Below are positions 7,889-26,192 of a stretch of 64,000 nucleotides of DNA, piece after piece (position 1 is the first letter of the stretch; each line of letters opens with the position of its first letter). The notes under the pieces were generated by a model, which saw nothing but the letters and a program-made list of their open reading frames with translations, was not told the DNA's origin and made no database searches. Position numbers and translations under genes: made by a program. Source of the stretch: Glycocaulis alkaliphilus (lineage in GTDB: Bacteria; Pseudomonadota; Alphaproteobacteria; Caulobacterales; Maricaulaceae); assembly GCF_004000605.1 (NCBI RefSeq), contig NZ_CP018911.1, positions 868,001 through 932,000 on the forward strand, in the 5' to 3' direction.

Positions 7889-8746
7889 TCAGGCCGGATT
7901 GATACGCGGATCGTGCCGGGAGGCTTCATAGAGTGCCACCGCCGCGGCATTGGATACATTCAGACTCTCTGCTTTCGGTCCCATCGGGATGCGCGCCAGC
8001 ACATCGCAATGATCGGCCACGCGCGGGCGCAGCCCTTTGTCCTCGGACCCCAGCACGATGACGAGACCCGTCGTGCGGCCCATCGTGTCAGCGCCGGTCT
8101 GCACGGCGGCTGCGAGCGCCATCTCCGCTTCGCCTGCCAGCCCGATCACATAGCGGCCCTCGTCGCGGAAGCTTTTCAGCGTATCGGCGATATTGGTGAC
8201 TTCCACATGGCCGACTTTCTCCGCGCACCCGACCGCGCTCTTGCACACCGTGCCGAAGAGGGGCGGGGATTTGCGGTCCTGCATGATGATGGCGCGCGCG
8301 CCAAATGCCGCAGCCGAGCGGAAGATCGCGCCGACATTGTGCGGATCGGTGATCTGGTCGAGCACGACCAGAAGCCCGTGCGTCGGGTTCAGCACCGCCT
8401 GCATGGGCTCGGCGTCCAGCGCTTTGGCCTTTAGTGCGAAACCCTGATGCACAGCGGTATCCGGCAGGCGCGCGCTGATGTCGGACGGCTCTTCGATTTG
8501 CGGTTCGATGAGCGCGCGCATCGCCTCATCGAGACCTTTCGCGCTGTTACGCGTGACATGCAGCGATAGCAGGGTGCGTTTGGGATTGGCCAAAGCGGCC
8601 AATACCGCATGGCGGCCCCATATCCACCCCTCGCCGGGAGGCAGGGCGTCGCCGCGTTGACGGGCGGGCTTGCGGCCCTGTCCACGGCCCTGTGCGCGAG
8701 CGTGTGCGAAAGCCGGTTTCGAGGTGTTGCGCTGTTCAGGGGCCAT
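7889..8746 (-). CDS. rlmB: TrmH/SpoU family RNA 2'-O-methyltransferase (RlmB-like)
   Basis: A 285-residue SPOUT-fold methyltransferase. It has a lysine/arginine-rich N-terminal tail, then a substrate-binding domain starting GEGWIWGRHAVLAAL, then the catalytic domain with the three SpoU motifs: NVGAIFRSAAAFG, LVIVLGSEDKGLRP and IPMGPKAESLNVSNAAAVALYE. Such enzymes methylate ribose of 23S rRNA (RlmB at G2251 in E. coli) or tRNA; the RlmB assignment is the most likely but not proven. I took the start at MAPEQRNTSK because the longer open frame runs back over the tRNA-Tyr gene. It diverges from the tRNA-tuf unit. Confidence 0.88.
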   Translation of the reverse strand: MAPEQRNTSKPAFAHARAQGRGQGRKPARQRGDALPPGEGWIWGRHAVLAALANPKRTLLSLHVTRNSAKGLDEAMRALIEPQIEEPSDISARLPDTAVHQGFALKAKALDAEPMQAVLNPTHGLLVVLDQITDPHNVGAIFRSAAAFGARAIIMQDRKSPPLFGTVCKSAVGCAEKVGHVEVTNIADTLKSFRDEGRYVIGLAGEAEMALAAAVQTGADTMGRTTGLVIVLGSEDKGLRPRVADHCDVLARIPMGPKAESLNVSNAAAVALYEASRHDPRINPA

Positions 8747-8871
8747 AAGTATAAGTCGCGTCCCGGCTTTACGAGGCAGCCTCGTTAGGACGCCCGGCGC
8801 ATCCGCGCAAGAGCGTTTCTGACAAGGCCCAATCGCAAGGCCCGGCCGGTCCGCCCGGTAGCTGGCGACCC

Positions 8872-8957
8872 GGAGGGGTGGGAGAGTGGTTAAATCCAGC
8901 AGACTGTAAATCTGCCCGCGCAAGCGTACGCTGGTTCGAATCCAGCCCCCTCCACCA
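8872..8957 (+). tRNA. tRNA-Tyr (GTA)
   Basis: A class II tRNA: acceptor arms GGAGGGG/CCCCTCC, a long variable arm (CCCGCGCAAGCGTACG region), T-loop GGTTCGAATCC and an encoded CCA tail. The anticodon GTA is at 8906-8908 in the loop between CAGAC and ATCTG. It heads the tRNA-Tyr, tRNA-Gly, tuf unit, as in many Proteobacteria. Confidence 0.97.
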
Positions 8958-9070
8958 GCCATCGTCCGCAAAGCGGGCTCTGGCTGATCAGGCCGCAATC
9001 CCCTGGCCGGGAAATATCTCGCCACGGGAGCGGCCAAACGCTAGCATTGCGGATGCGCAGCTCGCGCGGC

Positions 9071-9144
9071 GCGGGTGTAATTCAATGGTAGAATGTCAGC
9101 CTTCCAAGCTGAATATGTCGGTTCGATCCCGTCCACCCGCTCCA
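9071..9144 (+). tRNA. tRNA-Gly (TCC)
   Basis: Acceptor arms GCGGGTG/CACCCGC, D-arm with AATGGTAGAAT, anticodon stem TCAGC/GCTGA with loop CTTCCAA giving anticodon TCC at 9103-9105, and T-loop GGTTCGATCCC. CCA is encoded. It lies 113 bp after tRNA-Tyr and 162 bp before tuf, so it is probably co-transcribed with both. Confidence 0.97.
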
Positions 9145-9206
9145 TCTACCCGCCCGGTGCAAGGTTACAGGCTGCAAGCAGGCGGCAAGGCTTGCGCGCA
9201 AACCCC

Positions 9207-9234
9207 TTGCAATAGCCCGTGACGGGCGCTATCC
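9207..9234 (+). promoter_or_regulatory. Candidate sigma70-type promoter before tuf copy 1
   Basis: TTGCAA and CTATCC are separated by 16 bp, about 70 bp before the tuf start, followed by a GC-rich stretch. This could add transcription to that from upstream of the tRNAs. It rests on pattern only. Confidence 0.3.
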
Positions 9235-9306
9235 CGCCCCGTCAGTTAACCCGGGCAGTGCTGCATGCGCTGCCTTTCCAGCAAGTTGCGACGAGGACAA
9301 GGCGCG

Positions 9307-10482
<1,176 letters not shown>

Positions 10483-10539
10483 GGAGAATCGCGCGTTCGC
10501 CCCGGCGAATCGCGAAACACCCGGAACTTGCGTTTCAGA

Positions 10540-10574
10540 CCGGCCCGGAGCAGCGCTCCGGGCCGGTTATTTTT
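10540..10574 (+). terminator. Rho-independent terminator after tuf copy 1
   Basis: A perfect 11-bp GC-rich stem (CCGGCCCGGAG with its complement), a 5-base loop and a TTATTTTT tract. It isolates the tRNA-tuf unit from the receptor gene downstream. Confidence 0.93.
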
Positions 10575-10799
10575 ATGCCTAATGGCAAATTTCCCCCGGC
10601 GCCCCCGGTTTGATGACCTTTTTGCAACAGGTCGTGGGCGAACATGTGTCAGGGCCGCACCAAGCGCTTGGCGGTTTATGAAGTTTCCGCAATGGTAGGC
10701 TCAAGCGAGGCTGTGAAAGGCCCGCTGATCCGCATATGCGGGTTCGTGGCTTAGAGCCTCGTTAAATCCGACTGCCTTTAAACCTAAAGGGGAAACATC
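10575..10799 (+). promoter_or_regulatory. Upstream region of the TonB-dependent receptor
   Basis: About 225 bp follow the tuf terminator without a gene, so the receptor's promoter must lie here. A perfect 12-bp palindrome, CCGCATATGCGG at 10730-10741, about 60 bp before the start, is a possible operator. A good SD (AAAGGGG) precedes the GTG start. I could not find a convincing -35/-10 pair or a Fur box. Confidence 0.4.
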
Positions 10800-13655
10800 G
10801 TGAAAAAGTGGAACAAGGAAGCGCTCCTGCGGACTTCGGTCCTCGCAAGCTTCGTTGCGGCCAGTGCCGCGGCGGCGCCTGCGCTCGCGCAGGAAGACGA
10901 AGAAGGCGCGCAGCAGCGCGATCGTATCGTCGTCACCGGTTCGCGTATCGCGCGCTCCGACTTCAGCTCCGAATCGCCGGTCTCGGTGATTACGGGTGCT
11001 GACATCCAGCAAGCTGGTAACCTGGACCTCGGTCAGGTCCTGCGTGAGCAGGTCGCCGTTGACTCTGGCGGCTTCAGCGCCTCGTCCAACCTGTCGGGCG
11101 GCGGTGCATCGACCATCTCTCTGCGTGGCCTCGGCGCTGCGCGTACGCTCACCCTTCTGAATGGCCGCCGCGTCGCGAACTTCGCTGACGGCCTCCAGAA
11201 CCGTGCGAACGATCTCGGCTTCATTCCGTCTGCGATGGTCGAGCGGGTTGAAATCCTGCGCGATGGCGCGTCTGCCGTGTACGGCGCTGACGCCGTTTCG
11301 GGCGTGGTGAACATCATCCTGCGCAACGATTTCGAAGGTTTCCGCGTGTCGGGTCAGTATGGTCAGTCAGGCCAGAGCGACTACGACCAGTACCAGATCG
11401 AAATGGTCATGGGTGGCAACTTCAACCGCGGTAACATCGTTGTGTCCGCTGGCTATTCCTACACCGACATGGTGCCGCAGCGTAACCGCGACTGGGCTGC
11501 CAATGCGGTGTCGGGTCTGTTCAACTTCCCGAGCGGCAACCAGCCCTTCCTCGTGACGGGTTCGGGCGCGCACCCGGGTGGCCAGGTTTCGTTTGCCGAT
11601 GGCAGCTCCTGGTGCACAAACCCGATGGCTCTCGGCGGTGACGGCCGGACCAATGTGGCTGGCACGCTCGCATGCCCGGGCACTGCTCTTGCCAACGCCG
11701 CAGCGTATCCGACTGCTCCCAACGCGGGCAATCGCTACGACTACGCGTTCGTCCAGTCGATCCTCAACGGGTCTGAGCGTCTGAACGCCACCCTTTACGG
11801 CACCTATGATGTCGCCGACGACATCTCTGCGTTCCTGGAAGTCCAGTACGCGCAGCGCCGCAGTAACAACGTTCTCGACGGCAACCCGGTTTTTGCCGGC
11901 TCGGGCACTGCAGCCTTCCCTGAGGGCTGGGTGATCGCAGCTGACAACCCGCACAACCCGAATCCGGGCGTTCGTGCGGTCATGACCATGCGTCCGACGG
12001 ACACGATCGGGCCGCGCAACCAAGAGGTCATCGCCAACAATATCCGTCTGGTGACCGGCCTTCAGGGTCTGACCTTCGGCTTCGACTGGGAAGCGTCGTA
12101 CATGTACGCGCGGACCGACTCGACGCTGACCACGGACTCGACGTTCAACCTGGCCCGCGCCAACCGGATTTCTGATCCGGCGGCTTGTGCCCTTGATCCG
12201 CTCTGCGTTGCCGTCACGGCTAGCACGGGCGGTGCCCTGGATGCCTACCGTCCGGGCAACTGGACTGAAGAGCAGATCCAGTACATGCGTCAGATCGCGA
12301 CGAGCACGTTTGCGGAAGACATCAACGCCGTGAACTTCTTCTTCGGCCGTGACATCTTCACGCTTCCTGCTGGTGAAGTCGGTTTTGCCGCCGGTTACGA
12401 GTATCGCCGGGAAACGTTTGCGTTCCGTCCTGACCAGGTAACGGCCTCGGGCGAGTCGGTTGCAAACCAGACCTTCCCGACCAATGCCAGCTACTACACC
12501 CACGAAGTGTTCGCCGAGGTCAACGTGCCGCTGATCCGCGACCAGCTTCTGGTTCAGGAGCTGAGCCTGAACGCCCAAGCGCGTTACTTCGACTATTCGA
12601 CCTTCGGTTCGGATAGCGTGTACAAGCTGGGTCTCAACTGGGTGATGACCGACGATGTCCGTATTCGTGGTACGTACGGCACGTCCTTCCGCATCCCGAC
12701 GCTGGTCAACAGCTTCTCGGGCGGTACGGTTTCGTTCGATTTCCTGAACGACCCGTGTGACGCTGGTCAGATCAACGCCAACCCGACCCGTCAGGCTAAC
12801 TGCTTGGCTGGCGGCCCGCTTGGTGTGACGCCTGGCTTCACCCAGGCAGCTCCGCAGATCCCGGTTCTTGCCGGTGGTTCGGCGGCGTTTGGTGTCGATC
12901 TTGAGCCGGAACAAGGCACCACCTGGACGATCGGCGCGGTGTTCACCCCGTCGCAAGTCCCGGGCCTGCGCTTCTCGATCGACTACTACTCGATCGAAGT
13001 CGATAACTTCATCGACAGCCTCGCTCTGCAATCGGAAGTCCTCAACGCCTGTTATGACAGCGTAGGCCTTTCTGATCCGGCTTGTACCGCGTTCACGCGT
13101 GACCCGAGCTCGCAGCAGCTGCAAGGGTTGGCTCGCTTCCCGCTCAACCGGGATGTGACGCTGGAATCGCGCGGCTTTGACTGGGCGGCGGAGTACACCT
13201 TCGACCTGGCCAACCTGTTCCGTGCCGACTCCGACATGGGCTCTCTGCGCCTGACGCACGAAGGTACTTACAAGACTGAGCTGAACATCGGCTCGGCCCC
13301 CGGCAACTATGGCGCCGGTGGCGCGTCACCTGAGTACCTGCTGCTGTTTGGTGCGGACTGGAACTACCGTGAGTTCGGCCTTGGCTGGCGCACGCGTTTC
13401 ATCCCGAGCCTGAACGACCCGCGTTACGATGGTCGTAACTTCCTGGGCTATGACGACGTGGACTCCAACACGATCCACGATGTCCGCGTCCGTTGGGAAG
13501 CTCGTCCGAACACGCAGATCCTCTTCGGTGTGAACAACGTGTTCGACCAGGATCCGCCGTACGCATTCGACACGGGTACCAACACCATCACCGGCCTCTA
13601 CGGCTCTTCGGTGATCGGCCGTTACTTCTTCGGTCGCATCACGCAAGAGTTCTAG
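10800..13655 (+). CDS. TonB-dependent outer-membrane receptor
   Basis: A 951-residue outer-membrane transporter. A Sec signal peptide ends around PALAQ (residue 30), followed by the TonB-box-like region RIVVTGSRI, the plug domain (SPVSVITGADIQQAG, SLRGLGAARTLTLLNGRR, VERVEILRDGASAVYGADAVSGVVNI) and a long beta-barrel ending in RITQEF with the terminal aromatic needed for BAM insertion. The type resembles the large TonB-dependent receptors of Caulobacterales and sphingomonads that take up oligosaccharides, peptides or siderophores; the ligand is unknown. GTG start with a strong SD. Codon use is like that of the highly expressed genes around it. Its own promoter region and terminator make it a separate unit between tuf and tRNA-Trp, where many Proteobacteria have no such gene. 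Confidence 0.93.
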   Translation: MKKWNKEALLRTSVLASFVAASAAAAPALAQEDEEGAQQRDRIVVTGSRIARSDFSSESPVSVITGADIQQAGNLDLGQVLREQVAVDSGGFSASSNLSGGGASTISLRGLGAARTLTLLNGRRVANFADGLQNRANDLGFIPSAMVERVEILRDGASAVYGADAVSGVVNIILRNDFEGFRVSGQYGQSGQSDYDQYQIEMVMGGNFNRGNIVVSAGYSYTDMVPQRNRDWAANAVSGLFNFPSGNQPFLVTGSGAHPGGQVSFADGSSWCTNPMALGGDGRTNVAGTLACPGTALANAAAYPTAPNAGNRYDYAFVQSILNGSERLNATLYGTYDVADDISAFLEVQYAQRRSNNVLDGNPVFAGSGTAAFPEGWVIAADNPHNPNPGVRAVMTMRPTDTIGPRNQEVIANNIRLVTGLQGLTFGFDWEASYMYARTDSTLTTDSTFNLARANRISDPAACALDPLCVAVTASTGGALDAYRPGNWTEEQIQYMRQIATSTFAEDINAVNFFFGRDIFTLPAGEVGFAAGYEYRRETFAFRPDQVTASGESVANQTFPTNASYYTHEVFAEVNVPLIRDQLLVQELSLNAQARYFDYSTFGSDSVYKLGLNWVMTDDVRIRGTYGTSFRIPTLVNSFSGGTVSFDFLNDPCDAGQINANPTRQANCLAGGPLGVTPGFTQAAPQIPVLAGGSAAFGVDLEPEQGTTWTIGAVFTPSQVPGLRFSIDYYSIEVDNFIDSLALQSEVLNACYDSVGLSDPACTAFTRDPSSQQLQGLARFPLNRDVTLESRGFDWAAEYTFDLANLFRADSDMGSLRLTHEGTYKTELNIGSAPGNYGAGGASPEYLLLFGADWNYREFGLGWRTRFIPSLNDPRYDGRNFLGYDDVDSNTIHDVRVRWEARPNTQILFGVNNVFDQDPPYAFDTGTNTITGLYGSSVIGRYFFGRITQEF

Positions 13656-13683
13656 AACCAGCGATTGGTACTGGACTTTGGGG

Positions 13684-13712
13684 AAAGGCGGGCTTTATGC
13701 CCGCCTTTCTTC
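13684..13712 (+). terminator. Rho-independent terminator after the TonB-dependent receptor
   Basis: A 10-bp stem, AAAGGCGGGC with GCCCGCCTTT, a 5-base loop and a short T-rich tail (TTTCTTC). The following ~220 bp to tRNA-Trp hold no recognisable gene and probably carry the promoter for tRNA-Trp-secE-nusG. Confidence 0.85.
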
Positions 13713-13934
13713 ATTCTGGGGTGCAGCTTGCCCGCTCCAAGGGCGCCTTTGCCCCTCATGGCGCCGGCCGGAAACATGGCTTCCTGCCGGGTGTGGATAA
13801 AAAATGTGATTTAACCGCTCAGAAGGGTTTTCACGGGCGCCGCAAACCGCTACAAGGCGCGGCTCAAAGGACGGGTTTGGCCGTCCGGCGCGTGGCATCA
13901 GTGCGCACCGGGCGGTTTTGCATTGGACTTTGAT

Positions 13935-14010
13935 AGGGGTGTAGCTCAGCTGGTAGAGCGGCGGTCTCCAAAACCGCAGGCCGGGGGTTCGAGCCCCTCC
14001 GCCCCTGCCA
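13935..14010 (+). tRNA. tRNA-Trp (CCA)
   Basis: Acceptor arms AGGGGTG/CGCCCCT, D-arm TAGCTCAGCTGGTAGAGC, anticodon stem GCGGT/ACCGC with loop CTCCAAA giving anticodon CCA at 13968-13970, and T-loop GGTTCGAGCCC. CCA is encoded. It directly precedes secE, as in most Proteobacteria. Confidence 0.97.
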
Positions 14011-14066
14011 GTTGCAAGGTGTGCGCGATGATCCCGCGCACCCGGTATTAGAGTTTGAAAGAGGCT

Positions 14067-14363
14067 ATGGCAAAAGCAGGCAAAACCCGTCAGCCGGCGC
14101 GCGCAGGCGCATCCGGGCAGGGCAGTGGCAGCGCTTCTGCCGCCGGTTCCGCTGCGCCCGTGCGCAAGAAGCCGTTCAATCCGTTCCGTTTCATCGGCGA
14201 GGTCCGTCAGGAGGGCCGCAAGGTCACCTGGACCAGCCGCAACGAGACGATCGTGTCTTCGATCTTCGTGCTGATCCTGTCGGTTATCGCCGCCATCTTC
14301 TTCTTCGGTGTCGATTCGCTGATCGGCCTGATCGTCAATTTCCTGCTCGGCCTGGGAGCCTGA
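14067..14363 (+). CDS. secE: Preprotein translocase subunit SecE
   Basis: A 98-residue protein of the SecYEG channel. A low-complexity basic N-terminal tail (KAGKTRQPARAGASG) leads to the conserved amphipathic segment FIGEVRQEGRKVTWTSRNET, followed by a single membrane helix (SIFVLILSVIAAIFFFGVDS). This is the one-helix form usual outside E. coli. I chose the ATG at MAKAGK; an in-frame TTG lies four codons upstream. nusG follows after 5 bp, and tRNA-Trp lies just upstream. Confidence 0.94.
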   Translation: MAKAGKTRQPARAGASGQGSGSASAAGSAAPVRKKPFNPFRFIGEVRQEGRKVTWTSRNETIVSSIFVLILSVIAAIFFFGVDSLIGLIVNFLLGLGA

Positions 14364-14368
14364 TACGC

Positions 14369-14902
14369 ATGTCGGCCAAGTGGTATATTGTTCACGCCTA
14401 TTCAAACTTCGAGAAGAAGGTTGCAGACGCCATCCGTTCCGAGGCGGCGCTGAAGGGCCTGACGGACAAGTTCGAGGAGATCGTGGTCCCGACCGAAGAG
14501 GTCACGGAAATCCGCAAGGGCCGCAAGGTCAACACCGAGCGCAAGTATTTTCCCGGCTATGTGCTGGTGAAAATGGACATGACGGATGATGCCTATCACC
14601 TCGTCAAGAACACACCGAAAGTGACGGGCTTCCTCGGCTCCGGCGCGCGCCCGCTTCCCGTTCCGGAAAGCGAAGTGCTGCGCATCATGGGCAAGATGGA
14701 AGAGGATGCGGAAAATCCGCGCCCGACCGTCTCCTACGAAATCGGCGAGACTGTACGTGTTACCGATGGCCACTTCTCCAGCTTCAACGGGATCGTTGAA
14801 GAGGTTGATGAGGGCCGCTCGGTGCTGAAGGTCGCGATCAATATTTTCGGCCGGGCAACGCCGGTCGAGCTCGAATACAGCCAGGTGGAAAAAGCCAGCT
14901 GA
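14369..14902 (+). CDS. nusG: Transcription termination/antitermination factor NusG
   Basis: A 177-residue protein with the NGN domain (KWYIVHAYSNFEKKVADAI, YFPGYVLVKMDM, VTGFLG) that binds the RNA polymerase clamp and a C-terminal KOW domain (GETVRVTDGHFSSFNGIVEEVD) that contacts Rho or ribosomal S10. It suppresses pausing and couples transcription with translation or Rho. It is co-transcribed with secE and lies 139 bp before rplK, the standard order. Confidence 0.97.
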   Translation: MSAKWYIVHAYSNFEKKVADAIRSEAALKGLTDKFEEIVVPTEEVTEIRKGRKVNTERKYFPGYVLVKMDMTDDAYHLVKNTPKVTGFLGSGARPLPVPESEVLRIMGKMEEDAENPRPTVSYEIGETVRVTDGHFSSFNGIVEEVDEGRSVLKVAINIFGRATPVELEYSQVEKAS

Positions 14903-15041
14903 CTGTAACAATGGTGCGGGAGGGTCCGGGAAAGTCCATTCCGGGTCCGTTCACCGCGCCACCCGCGCTTTTCAACGTCCCGCAAGGGCGGTGGAAAGCA
15001 TCTTGTAACCGGGGCACGCCCCGACAAAGAGTGACAGGGAT

Positions 15042-15473
15042 ATGGCCAAGAAAATTACCGGCTACATCAAGCTGCAGGTTCCCGCCGGAGCCGCTAACCC
15101 CTCGCCGCCGATCGGCCCGGCGCTGGGTCAGCGCGGCGTGAACATCATGGAATTCTGCAAGGCGTTCAACGCCAAGACGCAAGAGATGGAAAAAGGGATG
15201 CCCATCCCGACCATCATCACCGTCTACCAGGACAAGTCGTTCACCTTCGAGACGAAGACGCCGCCGGCGAGCTTCCTTCTGAAAAAGGCCGCCAAGGTTC
15301 AGAAGGGCAGCGCCACGACGGGCAAGTCAGGCCCGATCGGCAAGATTTCGCGCGCCCAGTGCCGTGAGATCGCGGAACTGAAGATGAAGGATCTCAACGC
15401 CAACGATCTGGATCAGGCGACGAGCATTATCGAAGGCTCGGCCCGGTCCATGGGCCTGGAAGTGACGGGGTAA
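15042..15473 (+). CDS. rplK: Ribosomal protein uL11
   Basis: A 143-residue protein of full family length that binds the GTPase-associated centre of 23S r[23 protein letters not shown] is the standard N-terminus with the proline-rich [20 protein letters not shown] region; the C-terminal RNA-binding domain ends [11 protein letters not shown]. The 139-bp leader after nusG may carry the L1 autoregulatory site known for rplKA operons, but I could not define it. rplA follows after 6 bp. Confidence 0.98.
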   Translation: MAKKITGYIKLQVPAGAANPSPPIGPALGQRGVNIMEFCKAFNAKTQEMEKGMPIPTIITVYQDKSFTFETKTPPASFLLKKAAKVQKGSATTGKSGPIGKISRAQCREIAELKMKDLNANDLDQATSIIEGSARSMGLEVTG

Positions 15474-15479
15474 GCGGAT

Positions 15480-16193
15480 ATGGCTAAAATCGCAAAACGT
15501 GTTGCCGCCAGCCGCGAAGGCCTCGACCGCAACAAGCTTCATTCGATCGACGATGCCGTGGCTTTCGTGAAGTCGAAAGCCGGCGCCAAGTTCGACGAGA
15601 CCATCGAGATCGCCGTCAATCTGGGTGTTGACCCGCGTCACGCCGACCAGATGGTGCGCGGCGTCTGCCCGCTGCCGAACGGCACGGGCCGTACGGCCCG
15701 CGTGGCTGTGTTCGCCAAAGGCCCGAAGGCTGAAGAAGCCAAGAAGGCCGGTGCGGACATTGTCGGCGCCGAGGACCTGGTGGAGACCGTTCAGGCCGGC
15801 AATATCGACTTTGACAAGGTGATCGCCACCCCGGACATGATGCCGCTCGTCGGCCGTCTGGGTAAGGTGCTCGGCCCGCGCGGCATGATGCCGAACCCGA
15901 AAGTGGGCACGGTGACCATGGATGTTGCCAAGGCCATCGAGCAGTCCAAGGGCGGCGCCGTGGAATTCCGCGTCGAAAAGGCCGGGATCGTCCATGCCGG
16001 TGTTGGCAAGGCGAGCTTTTCTGCCCAGCAGATTTCGGAAAACATCCGTGCCCTGCTTGAAGCCCTCAACAAGGCCAAGCCGGCCGGTGCCAAGGGCCAG
16101 TATATCCGTAAGATCTCGCTCAGCTCGACCATGGGTCCGGGCGTGAAGATCGACGTGGCCGAAGCCAGCAGCGGTGCGCCCGCAGCTGCGTAA
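15480..16193 (+). CDS. rplA: Ribosomal protein uL1
   Basis: A 237-residue protein of the mobile L1 stalk that helps release of deacylated tRNA. The conserved blocks [40 protein letters not shown] and [15 protein letters not shown] are intact. L1 generally represses its own rplKA message. It follows rplK closely and is separated from rplJ by a 331-bp leader. Confidence 0.98.
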   Translation: MAKIAKRVAASREGLDRNKLHSIDDAVAFVKSKAGAKFDETIEIAVNLGVDPRHADQMVRGVCPLPNGTGRTARVAVFAKGPKAEEAKKAGADIVGAEDLVETVQAGNIDFDKVIATPDMMPLVGRLGKVLGPRGMMPNPKVGTVTMDVAKAIEQSKGGAVEFRVEKAGIVHAGVGKASFSAQQISENIRALLEALNKAKPAGAKGQYIRKISLSSTMGPGVKIDVAEASSGAPAAA

Positions 16194-16524
16194 CTGAAGT
16201 TAGAAGTTTCCAGGGCCGGGTTTTACCCGGTTCTGGCGGCTGGTTTGCCGGGCTTGCCCGGCGCATCAGCCACCTGTCCGAGACCGCAGGGGCGGGAAGG
16301 GGGCTTGCCGCCTTTCCGCTTAATCTCAACGACGGCCCTGCGCAGACGGGAGTACGAAAATACCTGTTTATCGCGTGTCATGCGCGGCAAGCGGCGTCAT
16401 TTCGTTCCCCGGACAGGATACATGGCGGGGGTGAGCGCGCTCCGGGATGGTCCCGGAGAAAAGCGGCGTCCCCATCACCGCAAGATGACCGGGTGGTCCG
16501 GTCATCCTGTAACGGGAGACCGCA
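16194..16524 (+). promoter_or_regulatory. rplJL leader region (L10-type leader)
   Basis: A 331-bp gene-free stretch between rplA and rplJ. It is rich in inverted repeats: GGGCCGGG/CCCGG near 16213, GCCGGGC/GCCCGGC near 16247 and several GC-rich stems down to the SD (GGGAG) of rplJ. In bacteria this position holds the mRNA structure bound by the L10-L12 complex for translational autorepression, and often a promoter. The role is inferred from position and structure; I did not match a consensus. Confidence 0.6.
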
Positions 16525-17040
16525 ATGGAGCGAGCCCAGAAAGTCGAAGCTGTCGATGCCTATAAAGGCATTTTCGCCGGCGCCGGCTCGGTAGTGATTG
16601 CTCACTACTCCGGACTCACTGTTGCGGAAATGACGTCTCTGCGTGCCGAACTTCGTAAGTCCGGCGGGCAGTTGAAGGTTGTGAAGAACCGTCTGGCCAA
16701 GATTGCCCTTAAAGGCTCTCCGGCTGAAGGCGCTGCCGACATGTTCACCGGACCTGTCGCCATTGCCTACGCCGAAGACCCTGTTGCGGCACCGAAAGCC
16801 ACTGCGGACTTTGCCAAGAAGAACGAGAAGCTCGTTCTGATCGGCGGGTTCATGGACGTTACGGTTCTTGATGAAGGCCAGGTCAAGGCTCTTGCCACCA
16901 TGCCGTCTCTGGACGAGCTGCGCGGCAAGCTGATCGGTCTCATCCAGGCGCCCGCCACGAAGGTCGCAGGGGTTGTTCAAGCCCCCGCCGGCCAGCTGGC
17001 CCGCCTGCTTCAGGCCTATGCAGACAAACAGGCTGCATGA
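16525..17040 (+). CDS. rplJ: Ribosomal protein uL10
   Basis: A 171-residue protein that anchors the L7/L12 stalk to 23S rRNA. The N-terminal RNA-binding part (MERAQKVEAVDAYKGIFAGA, LRKSGGQLKVVKNRLAKIA) and the C-terminal helix that carries L12 dimers (QLARLLQAYADKQAA) are present. SD GGGAG precedes the ATG. It is probably feedback-regulated through the long leader; rplL follows after 50 bp. Confidence 0.97.
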   Translation: MERAQKVEAVDAYKGIFAGAGSVVIAHYSGLTVAEMTSLRAELRKSGGQLKVVKNRLAKIALKGSPAEGAADMFTGPVAIAYAEDPVAAPKATADFAKKNEKLVLIGGFMDVTVLDEGQVKALATMPSLDELRGKLIGLIQAPATKVAGVVQAPAGQLARLLQAYADKQAA

Positions 17041-17090
17041 CGCCGTCTCCGCATCTCTAGTGACAACGCATTCAAACAGGACTGAAAACC

Positions 17091-17471
17091 ATGTCGAAAC
17101 TCGAACAACTCGTGGAAGACCTTTCCAGCCTGACCGTGCTGGAAGCTGCTGACCTCGCCAAGCTTCTCGAAGAGAAGTGGGGCGTTTCCGCTGCTGCTCC
17201 GGTGGCCGTGGCCGCTGCTGGCGGCGCTGCTGGCGGTGAAGCCGCTGCTGCGGAAGAGAAGACTGAATTTGACGTGATCCTCGTCACCGCCGGTGACAAG
17301 AAAATCAACGTCATCAAGGAAGTCCGTGCCATCACCGGTCTTGGCCTGAAAGAAGCCAAGGACCTGGTGGAAGCCGGTGGCAAGGCCGTCAAGGAAGGCG
17401 CAGCCAAAGCCGAGGCCGAGGCCATGAAGAAGCAGCTCGAAGAAGCAGGCGCTACTGTCGAGCTGAAGTAA
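17091..17471 (+). CDS. rplL: Ribosomal protein bL12 (L7/L12)
   Basis: A 126-residue stalk protein that recruits translational GTPases. It has an N-terminal dimerisation domain ([28 protein letters not shown]), an alanine/glycine-rich hinge (about residues 36-58) and the globular C-terminal domain with [21 protein letters not shown]. It lies between rplJ and rpoB, separated from rpoB by 232 bp with two hairpins. Confidence 0.98.
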   Translation: MSKLEQLVEDLSSLTVLEAADLAKLLEEKWGVSAAAPVAVAAAGGAAGGEAAAAEEKTEFDVILVTAGDKKINVIKEVRAITGLGLKEAKDLVEAGGKAVKEGAAKAEAEAMKKQLEEAGATVELK

Positions 17472-17511
17472 GGATCAGGGCCGTTCGCGGTTCCTGACAC
17501 AACGATCCGGC

Positions 17512-17538
17512 GGGCGTGTGGCTTAGAGCCACGCGCCC
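17512..17538 (+). promoter_or_regulatory. Hairpin in the rplL-rpoB spacer (possible attenuator or processing site)
   Basis: An 11-bp stem (GGGCGTGTGGC with GCCACGCGCCC, one G-T pair) around TTAGA. It lacks a T tract. A second 7-bp hairpin, GGGACGC/GCGTCCC, lies at 17643-17661. In E. coli the rplL-rpoB spacer carries an attenuator and an RNase III site; a similar role here is inference. Confidence 0.5.
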
Positions 17539-17703
17539 GTTGGGGCGTTTCAAGTTTCGTCTGGCATTCCGGTCTGCCCCGGGTGTGTCAGGTCAGGGTG
17601 GCAAGCCCCCTCATGCTTGTTGCCACTTTCACCGGGGCGGGCGGGACGCATTTCGCGTCCCCGTAGGACGATGCCGGGCTATAGCCTGGCAAAGGGAGCG
17701 GAA

Positions 17704-21783
<4,080 letters not shown>

Positions 21784-21862
21784 GCCGCTAGCGGCCAAAC
21801 TGTGATCAGGTGGCAGGGCTCGCCCTCAGGGCCCCGCCACCGCCACCGTCAAGGAGACGGAC

Positions 21863-26071
<4,209 letters not shown>

Positions 26072-26100
26072 TAGCCTTTACTGGTTGGGAAATGAGGTCA

Positions 26101-26135
26101 GGGCCGCCGGGATTCCCGGCGGCCCTTTCCGTTTT
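26101..26135 (+). terminator. Rho-independent terminator after rpoC
   Basis: A perfect 11-bp stem GGGCCGCCGGG with its complement, loop ATT, then TTTCCGTTTT. It closes the beta operon. Confidence 0.93.
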
Positions 26136-26192
26136 ATGGCGGGGCTGATCTGGCGCGTGTGAACGGGGTGTAAAAATCCCCTCATGCGTCTC

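Noticed and set aside
11367-13259. Long open frame antisense to the TonB-dependent receptor
   Set aside because: A by-product of GC-rich codon use opposite a strongly biased gene; no SD, Arg/Val-rich composition and no domain.
13713-13934. Possible short gene between the receptor terminator and tRNA-Trp
   Set aside because: No frame has both an SD and a reasonable composition; more likely a promoter/leader for tRNA-Trp-secE.
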